This document shows positions 12,768 to 24,000 of a stretch of DNA of 64,000 bases, piece by piece. The notes under the pieces are model-generated. The model did no database searches and was not told the DNA's origin. It saw only the letters and a list, made by a program, of their open reading frames with translations. The stretch is from positions 33,735 to 97,734 of the forward strand of contig JAECUM010011048.1 of assembly GCA_016617855.1 (NCBI GenBank). Reading direction: 5' to 3'. Made by a program: the position numbers and the translations under genes. Origin of the DNA: Megalonaias nervosa (Eukaryota > Mollusca > Bivalvia > Unionida > Unionidae). Numbering within the stretch: position 1 is the stretch's first letter; each line of letters starts with the position of its first letter.

Positions 12768-12840
12768 ATTATTGAAAAAACATACTATACTAGAAAAAAA
12801 TTGGTTTCTTCTTCAAATATGTTTTTCCAATCACAGTACT
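12768..12840 (-). repeat. DIRS internal complementary region
   Basis: On the minus strand, 'gtactgtgattggaaaaaca' plus 'tatttgaagaagaaacc' matches the reverse complement of the element's 5' tip. The adjoining 'ccaatttttttctagtatag' plus 'tatgttttttcaataatg' matches the reverse complement of its 3' tip. In known DIRS elements this region is thought to template joining of the two ends in a circular intermediate. Confidence 0.75.
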
Positions 12841-13229
12841 TTAGGAAAATAGGTAAGAGGTAGAGGGAGATACATACCCTTACTGTACGTGGAGAGAGCG
12901 TCTAGAGTCCCAAAACTTATATTTAACAGATTCTAGATAACCTAGCTGGATAAATGATTCCCTGTCAGGGAATGGCTTCAAATGGGAAAATATTTGCCAC
13001 CCTACAAATCATGAAGCCATATCCTTATGAAGCTTTCAAAAAACCTGTGAAAGTAACCTGTTGTACCACATCTATATATTCCACTTGAATGAGTTGAGAA
13101 TTTTAGGTCAAAAGATCTCCAAGATAAAAGCTGGAGAAGTGTACTCGTATCTCCATCCCAAAGCTTGGATAATAAGAAAGAACGGTTTTGCTCATATACT
13201 ATGTTTGTGGCAACTTGTCCTAACTTAGT

Positions 13230-14150
13230 GTGCTGAGATGCAAAGCAAATTCATTTGGTGTGGGATTATTTTTGACAGGCGGAACAAAAAACCCACTGTC
13301 CATGACGAAAGTGTCTGTGTTGATGTCATCCTTTCCCTCTGAGAGGGTAAGAAGAGTGATCTCCCTTGCAGCAATGGCTCAGTCATTCTTAAGTACCACT
13401 TCAAAACTCAAACTGGGTCCTGTATATAACCTTGATGAAATATCCAGAGTAGACAATTTAGTACAAAAGTCTGACTCCCCATGAATGGAATCCTGTTCTT
13501 GGCAATGAAAGCAGAATGATACTGAACAATCTTGTCAGAACTGCATGTAGACAGGTGCACATGCATTTTGCTGATTCTGCCAACTATTCATTAATGCAGT
13601 GAGAAAGCAGGTCTTATACAAGAGGTAAACCAATGAAACTCTGGTAGATTCCACTTGGAATGGATCCAGCGTTGCTGTATGCGTGTAATCAAAACTCGAC
13701 AGAAGATTAAATAGGTCTTTGGTTTGTCCACTACTTTCTCTTCCATGATGATGCTGGTTATAGGTGATTGTGAAGCAGGCTTTTATTGTGATTGATGCTG
13801 TTTCTCATCAAAGAGCCACTGGATGTTAGCTATTGAGGTATGAATGCCTGCAGTGGTATAAAGTATTCTTGTGCACACCACTGTGAGAATATTTTCCAGT
13901 TTCTTTGTACGCATGTAAGGTGGAGGGTTATCTCACTTGAGCAATTTCTCTACAACTGGTTGTGACAACTCCTTGTTCCTGAGTGCATATTGTAATAAGA
14001 TCCTGATGTGCAAGTTCAGCAATTTCTGGGTTAGGATGAAACACCTGCTATCTTGGTTGCTTGAGCAGATGAGGGAATATCTCGATTTCAAGGTTATTGA
14101 TCCAAAATTTCAAGGTTATTGATCCAAAATTTCATGGTTCTTGATCCAAG
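13230..14150 (-). pseudogene. DIRS tyrosine-recombinase region, broken
   Basis: Minus-strand fragments match the arrangement of DIRS recombinase domains: 'NPEIAEL' and 'ALRNKELSQPVVEKLL' near 13950-14060, a 'WKIFSQWCAQEYFIPLQAFI' stretch near 13850-13900, 'RGRESSGQTKDLFNLLSSFD' near 13690-13750 and 'AKNRIPFMGSQTFVLN' near 13450-13505. They lie in more than one frame with stops between them. I did not locate a complete catalytic Arg/Tyr set. The assignment rests on family resemblance and position between reverse transcriptase and the 3' end. Confidence 0.65.
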
Positions 14151-14175
14151 ATTTCAAATTATTGATCCAAGATTT
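14085..14175. repeat. 22-bp short tandem repeat inside the DIRS element
   Basis: Four copies of a unit close to 'caaggttattgatccaaaat' plus 'tt'. It interrupts the recombinase/RNase H region and is a post-insertion expansion. Confidence 0.85.
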
Positions 14176-15350
14176 CTCATTTGAGTGAAGCAATCAGGGA
14201 GAGGAGACACTCTGATTCTCTTGCTATATGTAACAACTTTGAAACCAGAGGTGTTGGAGGGTAAGTATACATTTAGACCATTCCAATCAATAATTCCAAT
14301 CAATAGAATGAGCGCCAACTGTCGTGGGCTTTGGATCTGGGACTGGAGAGACAAAGGTTGGGTGTTTGACATTCCACCTTGTTGCAAACGAGTCCACTAT
14401 TGGTCAATTCCATCAGGCAACTATTAAGTGAAGGGATGAAAAGATCATACTCTTTGTATAAGTTGGTGTTTGCAGGATGAGACTGCTAATACATTTAGTC
14501 GGCCTTGAATATATCAAACTTGGATGTGGATTTGTCACTGAAGAAACAACTTTAGAAAATCCCAAACAAGAATACAAAGGTTGAGGACTTGTTTCTGCCT
14601 GGCCATTTGAGATAAGTCACCACAGTGAAGTTGTTGGCCAGAATGAGACTTCCATTCCCATGTAGGTTTTCCAGCCATCAATGAAAAGCTTGTAGAATGG
14701 TTTTCATCCTGAGAATGTTGACATGTAAATTACAATTGGGAGGGAACTACACTCTACTGGCATTCCATAATGGTAGAAGGAAGCTTGGCCATCCCACCCC
14801 AGGCCCTTGTTTTCGCATCCCTACAAATTGTGATTGCAGGGTTGTAGATGCAGAGATATCTCCAATGAGAGTCCCTGAGGTGTCCCACCTTCAAGATAGA
14901 ACCTCATATTGTGCAGAGTGTGAAAGTTGGTCAAATGGTCACAGCATCATTGTAATGGGAGCCCAAAATGGTGACCTAAGACTAAGAAGTCCACTGCTAC
15001 ATTGAGCAAATTCAGCAGATGAAAGAATTCTCTGGCAGGTGGATTGTTCCGCATAAGCAAAGGAGCCAACATTATACTTATTTAATTTTCGTTCCTGAGG
15101 GAGATATAATCTGTTACTCCAGTGTTGAGTTCCAAACCTGGATGACCAAAATCTTCAAATGGTATGAAGTTGGAGAGGTCCATTTTGACAAGGAGACCAA
15201 AGCCGAGAAGGAGAGTAACAAGGGATATCATGTCTTGCTCCAAGATAAAACTTGCCTGCTGTTTGTAGAATGTATTCTTTGTAGGTGAATCATATGACTT
15301 TCTGGAAGACTTATGAGTGGGGATGTGAAGTCACACCTCTTGCAAGCTTA
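14150..15350 (-). pseudogene. DIRS reverse transcriptase / RNase H region, broken
   Basis: Minus-strand fragments read like DIRS polymerase: 'ISLVTLLLGFGLLVKMDLSN' (about 15165-15225), 'LGLELNTGVTDYISL'-like sequence, 'LLMRNNPPAREFFHLLNLLN' (about 15000-15060), 'NNFTVVTYLKWPGRNKS' (about 14570-14640), 'YIQGRLNVLA' (about 14480-14510) and 'FATRWNVKHPTFVSPVPDPK' (about 14325-14385). The order equals that of intact DIRS polymerases from other animals. Stops and frame changes occur every 30-80 codons. Confidence 0.75.
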
Positions 15351-15369
15351 CACTAATACTGAGGCACCA

Positions 15370-15670
15370 TGTTGGATTTTGTATACAGGAAGTGAATGGC
15401 AGCACTATGCAGGTTGACTGATCCATGAGAGTGCCTGCATAAACTGGACATCATCCAAAGGAAGTGTCTAGTGGCACTATGTGGTTTAAACTGATCCACG
15501 AGAGTGCCTGTATAAACTGGACACTGACCACGGGAAGTGCCTAGCGTCACTATGCGGGTTAGACTGCTGGTATAAACTGGGTTCATGAAACTGGGTTCCT
15601 GGGTACCGAGGAACTAAGCTGGGCACCATACACAAGAAGTGCCTAGCAGTGCTGTGTGAGTTATGGAACT
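15370..15670. repeat. 78-bp tandem repeat inside the DIRS element
   Basis: About four diverged copies of a unit containing 'ctgatccatgagagtgcctg' and 'ggaagtgcctagcggcacta'-like sequence. It occupies the position expected for the N-terminal reverse-transcriptase motifs, which are therefore not readable. Confidence 0.75.
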
Positions 15671-16889
15671 GGACAAGGTTTGTTCTTCTGGTGGCTGATA
15701 GTGTATGATTGATTGAAGTCATAGATCATTGTGATTGGAAGTATATGGGCAAGTCTGGTCATGAAGGAACAGGGCAATCTTGAGTGGCATAATGTTGTCC
15801 AGTTATTGAGGTTGGGACAGGATATGGGATAGTGATAAATGTATCCAGTCCATAATTCTGTAATGCGAGATGGTAACTGAGGCTATTGTTGCTATTTATA
15901 TCGCTCCCCAGCAAGTGATATGGTACTGAACCCTTGCGTACAAACTGATGATGTCTTTGTCCCTCAAGGTGTGATTCCATGCCTTTCTCTTTAGCACCCC
16001 TAAAATTGCTGCCCGTTGACTTCTGTCCATAATAAGTCTGACATGTATTCATAGAAATCATAACTGTGATACACATGTAGAGTGGTTGTCAGTCTGGTCT
16101 CACCTATAGTCTAAATCTATAAGACAAAATAGAGCAGGTGTAGCGTGGCATGTGTCCTGCTTAATGAATCAGAGTGTCCATGCTCAGCTACACAGTCACT
16201 ATCATAGTTACCTAACTTTACTATTAATACTTATGAAGTGAATGCTATATTATCAGTTCTAACAAAAAGTTACCTGTAGGGAAGGTTAATTGACTGTCTG
16301 TAAAGGTAAAATCACAGAAATGTCACTTATAGTAACTAAACAATTAAAAAAAACTTGCTTGTATGTATCTGACAGCAGCAGAAACTCTACAGTAATACAA
16401 ATGAGTTTTCTATAAAGGTAAAATCAGTAAAACATCACATATATAACTATGCAATGGACACTAAGATTAGAGAATGTGGAAAACTTACATGTATGCATCC
16501 GTGCATAACAGAATTGATACAGCAATATTATATGAGTTTTCTATATTACACACCAAACCTGCGACTATTAAATATGGTTATAGCAATGTAAGGGGACACC
16601 ATCGTGACCTGTGCAGGTATGTACCAAAGGGGCCTAAGTGTATGAAGACAGCAAAGTGATAACACTGAAAAGTCAGAAACTTTGTCAGCAAAGAAAGAAA
16701 GAACTGAAAAGATGAAATTTATAGATGGAGTATACTTCTTGACAAAGATAAACCCCTCCAACCTGCTTTAAGATTGAAAACTTCCAAAATTCTTGTATGG
16801 ATTTTGCAAGTCTTCTGTTTGTAGAGAGTGTGCTACCTGGCACATGCATAAGTAGCAACTGTAGAATACATAGGATTTGGTGCCAATCC

Positions 16890-17024
16890 CCCCCCGTCAA
16901 GGGGAGATCACTCTATATACCTGCCACATAGCTAACTCTTGGCATTTTAGCTAAAATGTTTTAGCCTGAGAAGGCTGGATTTGCGAGGCAGTATTATGAT
17001 TGAGTAACATATCTGAAGAAGAAA
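16890..17024 (+). repeat. DIRS element 5' inverted terminal repeat
   Basis: Plus-strand sequence 'agatcactctatatacctgc', 'cacatagctaactctt', 'ttttagcctgagaaggctgg' and 'gtattatgattgagtaacat' pairs with the repeat at 12470-12640. The tip is 'atctgaagaagaaatagg'. A 44-bp minisatellite starts within a few bases of the tip. Confidence 0.75.
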
Positions 17025-17030
17025 TAGGCA

Positions 17031-17785
17031 TCTGATTTATATCATCCCTTATTGCCTTGATGGCATGTGGTATGACTGCTTTACATCATCCCTTATTGCC
17101 TTCATGGCAAGGGGTATGTATGACTGCATAACATCATCAAATATTGTCTTGATTGCATGGGGTAAGACTGGTTTACATCATCCCTTATTTCTTTAATGTC
17201 ATGAGGTATGATTGTTTTACATCATAAAATATTGCCTTTGATGGCATGGGACATGACTGCTTTATATCATCCCTTACTGACTTGCTGGCATTGGGTATGA
17301 CTGTTTTACATCTTCCCTTATTGCTTTGATGGTTGCATGTATGACTGCTTTACATTACCTCTTTCTGCCTTTCTGGCATGGGGTATGACTGCTTTACATC
17401 ATCAAATATTTCCTTGATGGCATGTGGTATAATTGCTTTAAATCATCCCTTATTGTCTAGATGGCATGGGGTATGACTGCTTTACATCATCCCTTACTGT
17501 ATTGATGGCATGGGGTATGAGTGGTTTATAGTATCCCTTATTGCCTTCATGGCATGGGGTATGACTGCTTTATATTATCCCTTACTGCCTTCATGGCATG
17601 GGCTATGACTGCTTTACATCATCAAATACTGCCTTCATGGCATGGGCTATGACTGCTTTACATCATCAAATACTGCCTTCATGGCATGGGCTATGACTGC
17701 TTTACATCATCAAATACTGCCTTCATGGTATTGGGTAAGATTGCTTTGTATCATCCCTTGTTGTGTTGGTGACACAGGGTATGAC
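17031..17785. repeat. 44-bp minisatellite
   Basis: About 17 copies of a 44-bp unit containing 'catcccttattgccttgatg' and 'gcatggggtatgactgcttt'. The last copies share a 'catcaaatactgccttcatg' variant, showing local homogenisation. It directly abuts the DIRS-like element. Confidence 0.93.
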
Positions 17786-18257
17786 TGAATGTGCAAGACA
17801 TTGTGAAATCAAGATAAGTAACAGGGTAGAGTTTCATTAAAATACCTTTATTGGCTCAAAAGGTATACCTATACATAAACAGAGATCACTGATTATATTT
17901 TCCTTGCTGTGACTTTACTCTGAGGCAGTGGACATGAATTTAGTTTGGGACACATTGTCTAGTCATGAGAAGTAACTGGTTCAAGTTTCATTAAAATAGC
18001 TTGTGGTTCAAAAACTTATACTTCAGACAAGGGTACCAGTGATACTTACATGTTCACTGGCTGTGACATTCACCTTGTGGCAGGGGACATGACTATAGTT
18101 TGTGATACACTTTCAATATTTGAGACTTTTTTTGCCTAAAATTGCATCTTAACATCTTCAAAAGTTCAAAGTATACTCTTGGACAGCAATACAAATCTGA
18201 GATGTACATTCCCCCCACCTTATTTTCACTTAGAGGATGTGAGCATAGCTAAAGTAT

Positions 18258-18330
<73 letters not shown>

Positions 18331-18439
18331 GCAAGGTGCCATTACAATATTTTCAGTGGCATACACTTCAAACTCTCGACAAGTATATAAGTGAAAGAAT
18401 TATATTTTCCGATGGCAATGACCTTGACCCTGAGACAAG
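17786..18439. repeat. Degenerate 'fttcattaaaatagc' direct repeats and AT microsatellite
   Basis: Two or three diverged units of about 145 bp each hold 'agtttcattaaaat', a 'ggttcaaaa' step and a 'ccttg...tgtgac' step. The pattern resumes at 19200-19580. An (AT)34 run lies at 18261-18328. The LINE fragment at 18440-19200 has inserted into this repeat field. Confidence 0.6.
18261..18328. repeat. (AT)n microsatellite
   Basis: A pure AT dinucleotide run of 68 bases. Confidence 0.98.
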
Positions 18440-19200
18440 GTGTATAATAATAATAATAATAATAATGAGGACTTTGTATAGCGCCTAATCTTTAGAAGCT
18501 CAAAGCACTTTACAACATTTGACAACACTTAAAAAAACATATTTAATGATATGATTACAAAATTAAAAACAAACACCACAAAAGTAGAAACAGAAAATAT
18601 GCTGTAAATATTTAAGGCAAGGATACATTATTAGGTCTTTAAGTCTGTTCTTGCAGTTGAAATAGGTGAGTTTTAAGAGCGCTCTTGAATGAGATCACTG
18701 TGTCTTTGTGTCTAAGTGCAGTGGGCAATTCGTTCCACGTTGCTGGGCCCTGGTATGCAAAAGAGCGTTGTCCATATGATTTCATCTTCATAGTGGGAAT
18801 AATGAGAATACGAGTGTCAGAAGAGGAGCGTAAGCATCTTGCAGGTGTGTACACATGGGTGAGGTCAGATAGGTATGTTGGACTGGAGCCCGTCAGTGAA
18901 ACGTAGCACAGAGAACAAATTTTGTGTTTAATTCTGGATCGTATGGATAGCCAGTGTAGGGTAGAGAGCAGGGGAGAGGCGTGCTCTGATCGTGGTACTC
19001 TAAGGATGATCCGAGCAGCTGCATTTTGAACTTTTTGAAGTTTCTGAAGTAGATATTGAGACGAACCAGACAGAATTGAGTTACAATAGTCCAGTCTTGA
19101 AAGTACTAAGGAACACACAAGTGTTTTAGTGGCATCAACTGAAAGATACTTGCGAATGGAGCTGATTCGTCTCAGCTCAAGATATATCCTATGGTATGCA
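18440..19200 (-). mobile_element. 5'-truncated CR1/L2-type LINE fragment with open frame
   Basis: The minus strand is open from about 19197 to 18639 (about 185 codons, no internal stop). It has motifs seen at the C-terminus of CR1/L2-group reverse transcriptases: 'LRRISSIRKYLS', 'VLSRLDYCNSIL', 'LLQKLQKVQNAAARII', 'LHWLSIRSRIKHKI', 'YTPARCLRSSSDTR' and 'GPATWNELPTALR'. A 3' untranslated region and a TTA-repeat tail (18447-18466) follow. No start codon is present because the copy lacks its endonuclease and polymerase core. The open frame suggests a fairly recent insertion. The exact clade is inference. Confidence 0.9.
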
Positions 19201-19580
19201 ACACAAACAACCAGTTACAATATATAACTGGCTAAAGTTTCATTAAGATATCTTTGGTGATTCAAACGTTATGCTCCAGACAAGGAAACATGTCACAGAA
19301 TTACATTATCCCATGCTTGGACCTTGACCCTGAGGTTGGGATCATGACAATCAACACAGTGTAGCCATAAGATATATATTTGGGCAGTCAAATATTTTCA
19401 GTGGTTCAAAAATTATACACCAGACAAGGATACAAGTCACAGAATTAGAGTCCTCCTTGCCATGACCTTGACCTTAAGGCAGGAATCCATACTATGGTAC
19501 TTGACTCACTGTCTAATCATGATATATACTCGGGCAAAGTTTCATTACAATGTTATGGGCCAGACAAATGTTAATGGACA
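19201..19580. repeat. Degenerate direct repeats with 'ccttgacc' core
   Basis: Units of about 145 bp with 'aaagtttcattaagatatct', 'gttatgctccagacaagga' and 'ggaccttgaccctgag' recur at 19205, 19370 and 19510 with drift. It continues the field at 17786-18439, split by the LINE. Confidence 0.6.
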
Positions 19581-21046
19581 GACAACAACATAACTTAATA
19601 TATCCAATTTTAAAATAGCTACATCAAAAGTCAGCAGCCCATTGGATCATATGTAAAAATAAATCATTTCAAGAACAAATTAAATAAATTTCTTAAAATT
19701 AAAAACAAATATAACAGAAGACACATATATTCTTTAACACAAGTAAAATTAAGTAGCACTATACATCAAAAGTATCTGCATCATCAACATAAGTCCATAT
19801 AGAGGTTTTATGAAAACAGTACCAGTACTGCCAATATTATCATGGTGATCCAACACCCAGATATGTATACAATTATTATCCTTTAAAGAAGACACTAACA
19901 AGCTTAATTACATCACTCCCTGTATGCCTTGCCTTTTAAAGAATAAAGCAAGCAAGCAATTAATATTGAAGTAAATGAATGAAGTCACAAAACATATATT
20001 ATGAACATACCACTCGTAGAGTTTCAAATGATCTACAGTAAGTTTTGGGAAATAAATAACATGATATAAAAACATTGCAGGTGAAATGATTACAACATTT
20101 AACTAATAATGTATTCTCTTAGACACAAGTGGTAAATAAAAAATTAGTTTTGATGCATACCACAGGCATTCAATTCATTATTATACAAACAACATGCCTC
20201 TGTCAGTATTAAATGGATTAAAATATAGTAAAATTTCCTCAAAATCATACATGCTACTGTGGAAATTTTGCAAAAATATTAAATGACTTGAAATAAACTG
20301 CCACAAGATGCATTGTAGAATGTAGAGATAGTACTATTTTATAACTAGAACTGTAATGGCTTGCTGTCACAGATTTCTGTGCTTCTAGTACAAATTTTAA
20401 CACACACTTTGTAATTACCCTTACCTCTCCCTAACAGTGATGAAAGAAAATTAATGCAAAATCCCTAACACTAACACATCTATTGATGCATCTTCCAGCT
20501 ACTGAAGTTTAGTCGGTAAATACATGAAAATATCAATAACTGAAATTTGTGTTTTTACCTCCAACAGGTGAGAGCTAAGGTGATATAGTCACTACTGAGA
20601 CAACACAGTACAAAGTTTCATGAAATCCCGTATCAAACATCTTTCCAGCATCTGTGTCACATAAATCACTATGCCCAAATTTAGCATGCCAAACAATTAT
20701 GAGACAGTATGGCAAAGTGGTTGGAACTATGGACTCCAGATCTGAAATCTTCTATTTAAACAGAATTCATCCTATATTAATATCTTGATTGATCAATCAA
20801 CATAGGCATTTATCAACTAAATAAGTCATCTAATAATCTGCAATCAGTTCATCAGCTTCAGGTGCTCCGTGTTTATGAGGGCCTAAAACATTTCCTCAAT
20901 CTTGTGGTTGCAACATAATCTTGCAACAAGGATACACTGACTAAATCTATGTGAAAAGACAAGACATAAAACTGCCATGACATGACAGAGCAACTTCTTG
21001 GAATGCCTGGACTACTACAAATCAGCAAATCGAACCAAATGTACAG
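19581..21046. other. 3' flank of MINDY4
   Basis: This region follows the MINDY4 stop codon on the minus strand and should include its 3' untranslated region. I see no clear AATAAA on the minus strand within about 1 kb of the stop, so the transcript end is not placed. A weak tRNA-like stretch at about 20700-20745 ('tatggcaaagtggttggaac') may be a SINE relic. No other gene seen. Confidence 0.45.
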
Positions 21047-21095
21047 CTAGAGAAGTGGTTCAGTTCCATTCCAGTCAATCTCAACATCATTCCAT
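21047..21095 (-). CDS. MINDY4: MINDY4 last coding exon
   Basis: Acceptor 'ctgtttcag' precedes the exon. It completes a split Lys codon, then encodes [15 protein letters not shown] and a TAG stop at 21047-21049. The terminal 'W....DWNG..P.L' ending is characteristic of MINDY-4. Confidence 0.93.
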
Positions 21096-24000
21096 CTGAA
21101 ACAGACAAAAGTCACAATTAAATAAACTCTTTGGTATGATAACTCTCCAAGTTATTTTTTATTAGAAAGAGACTAGTCTAGAAAAATACAAAGTTTGGAC
21201 TGAAGTCTGATTTTGTTACAACTTGTTTAAGGCTCATCTTATGTGACAAAAAGCATGAAAAACCCATGAAATAGGACTAATTACTCACTGACAAAATGTA
21301 AACTAATCCCATGAAATAAGGCTACTTCCCCATTCAAATAACAAACAAATCTCATAAAACAAGATCACATCCACATTCAAATAATGTAAATGAAACCCAT
21401 GTTAAGAGACTACTTCAACATTAAAAATATGCAAACATAACCCATGAGATAAGATCAAATTACTATTCAAATGATGAAAACAAATCTCATGAAATAAGAC
21501 AACTTCTACACTCAAATAATGTATACATAACCCATCAAATAAAACTACTTCCCCATTCAAATAATGTATACATACCCCATGAAATAAGACTAATTCCACA
21601 TTCAAATACTGTATACATACCCCATGAAATAAGACTACTTCCACATTCAAATAATATATACATACCCCATGAAATAAGCTTATCTTCCCCATTCAAATAA
21701 TGTAAATAAATCTCATGAAATAAGACTATTTCCCTGTTTGAATAATGTCAACAAACCCCATGAAATAAGACCACTTCCCCATCCAAAATAATGTAAACAA
21801 ATCCCATGAAATAAGACTACTTTCCCATTCAAGAAATGTATACAAACCGCATGAAATACAAGTACTTTCCCATTCAAAGAATGCATACAATATGCATGAA
21901 ATAAGATGATTTCCCCAATCAAATAATGTAAACAAATCCCATGAAATAAGAACACTTCATAATTTGTCTAAAGTAAACAAATCAAAGAAAAAAAGACCAC
22001 ATCCCCATTCAAGTAACATATACAAACTCCAAGAAATAAGACTACTTCCTCATTCAAAGAATGTAAATGAAACCCATGCAATAACATGAATTCCTATTTC
22101 AAATAATGTTGACCTAGTCAAGGTATTCTTACTAATAAGTCTAAATTGGAAGAAATCACAGTACATAAATCTTCATTAAATTATCTTCTGAAATCGATCA
22201 TTACAATGAAAGTACCATCAAATGTGAGTCATGATTCTATATTAGTCACATTCACCCAGTCACATAATATGAGACTCACTTAGTCCTAATGCAGAGTTCA
22301 AGAGGAGGCACCAACTGACCTTCATCTTCTGAGGGCCCTTTGTAGTGAACATTGGTTGTATCTGTGGGAGTAAATGAAATACTAACAATTCTTATTTTTA
22401 GTATCAATTTTTGTGCTTTTCTGAAAAAAATATCATTTAAATAAATAATTAAATCATTGTTGACGCATCAGATGGAAATGATATCCTATTGTCTTCACAG
22501 ATGGATCATAACAATAAGTACTGGATGGTTATTCTTACATCATCAGGCCAGGTTTAGCCAGTTTGACACACATCATTAAGCCAGTTTAAGCTGGTTTGAC
22601 ACACATCATCAAGCCAGTTTTATCAGGTTTGATACACATGATCAAGCCAGTTACAGCTGGTTTGACACACATCATCAAGCCAGGTTTAGTTGGTTTGACA
22701 CACATCATCAAATCAGTTTAAGCTGGTTTGACATAATATTGAACCAGTTTTAGCTGTTTTGATACACATCATCAAACCGGGTTTAGCTGGTTTGACACAT
22801 ATCATCAAGCCAGTTTTAGCTGATTTGATACAAATCATCAATCCCGTTATAGCTGGTTTGAGACACATCATCAAGCCAGTTTTAGCTGGTTTGACACATG
22901 TCATCAAGCCAGTTTTAGCTGGTTTGAGACACATCATCAAGCCAGTTTTAGCTGATTTGATACAAATCATCAAGCCCGTTATAGCTGGTTTGAGACACAT
23001 CATCAAGCCAGTTTTAGCTGGTTTGACACACGTCATCAAGCCAGTTTTAGCTGGTTTGATACACATCATCAGTCCTGTTATAGCTGGTTTGATACACATC
23101 ATCAAGCCAGTTATAGCTGGTTTGATACATATCATCAATCCTGTTATAGCTGGTTTGATACACATCATCAAGCCAGTTTTAGTTGGTTTGATACACATCA
23201 TCAAGCCAGTTACAGCTGGTTTGACAGATGTCATCAAGCCAGTTTTAGGTGGTTTGACACACATCATCAAGCCAGTTTTAGCTGGTTTGATACACATCAA
23301 TGAACCAGTTGTAGTTGGTTTGACACATATAATAAAGCCAGTTTTAGCTGGTTTGACACATATCATCAAGCCAGTTTTAGTTGGTTTGATACACATCATT
23401 GAACCAGTTTTAGCTGGTTTGACACACATCATCAAGCCAGTTTTAGGTGGTTTGACACACATCATTAAGCCAGTTTTAGTTGGTTTCACACACATCATCA
23501 AGCCAGTGTTAGCTAGTTTGACACACATCATCAAGCCGGTTTTAGCTAAGTTGACACACATCATCAAGCCGGTTTTAGCTAAGTTGACACACATCATCAA
23601 GCCGGTTTTAGCTAAGTTGACACACATCATCAAGCCAGTTTTAGTTGGATTGACACATATTATCAAGCCAGTTTTAGCTGAATTGATATATATCATCAGG
23701 ACAATTTTAGATGAATTTATGCACATCTGGTTTGAGGGGATATTCTACAGATATTATGAACTTCTGAGAGGGTAACAAGTATTTGGTAAAGTTGTTTACA
23801 TTTGCAACATGCATAATGGAGAGAGTATTGGCATACCTCTATGTTACTTTCATGCACTGTGACTGAAATTTTTTTTTACTTTGTACTTATAGAAATTGTA
23901 AATGATCTAAGAATGCAGTTATTGAAATAGGGAATGTATATGTTGCCAGACTGGACAATAACAGCTTCTGAAAGTGCAACAAATCAATTACAAAATATAT

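Larger units (their letters stand above)
12470..17024 (-). mobile_element. DIRS-like tyrosine-recombinase retrotransposon, decayed
   Basis: This element of about 4.55 kb runs on the minus strand. Its ends are inverted repeats. The right end reads outward 'ttttagcctgagaaggctgg' then 'atttgcgaggcagtattatg'. The left end, read on the minus strand, has 'tttagcctgggatggctgg' then 'atttgtgagg'. Just inside the left end (12768-12840) lies a segment matching both outer tips back to back, the internal complementary region that defines DIRS1-type elements. Between the ends are broken reading frames for reverse transcriptase, RNase H-like sequence and a tyrosine recombinase. No long terminal repeats are present. 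All frames carry stops and shifts, so it is non-autonomous now. An 11-kb relative or a gypsy element is unlikely because of the inverted ends. Confidence 0.85.

Noticed and set aside
20695..20750. tRNA gene or SINE head ('tatggcaaagtggttggaac')
   Set aside because: It has a box A-like stretch but no convincing box B, no cloverleaf and no repeat partner in the window.
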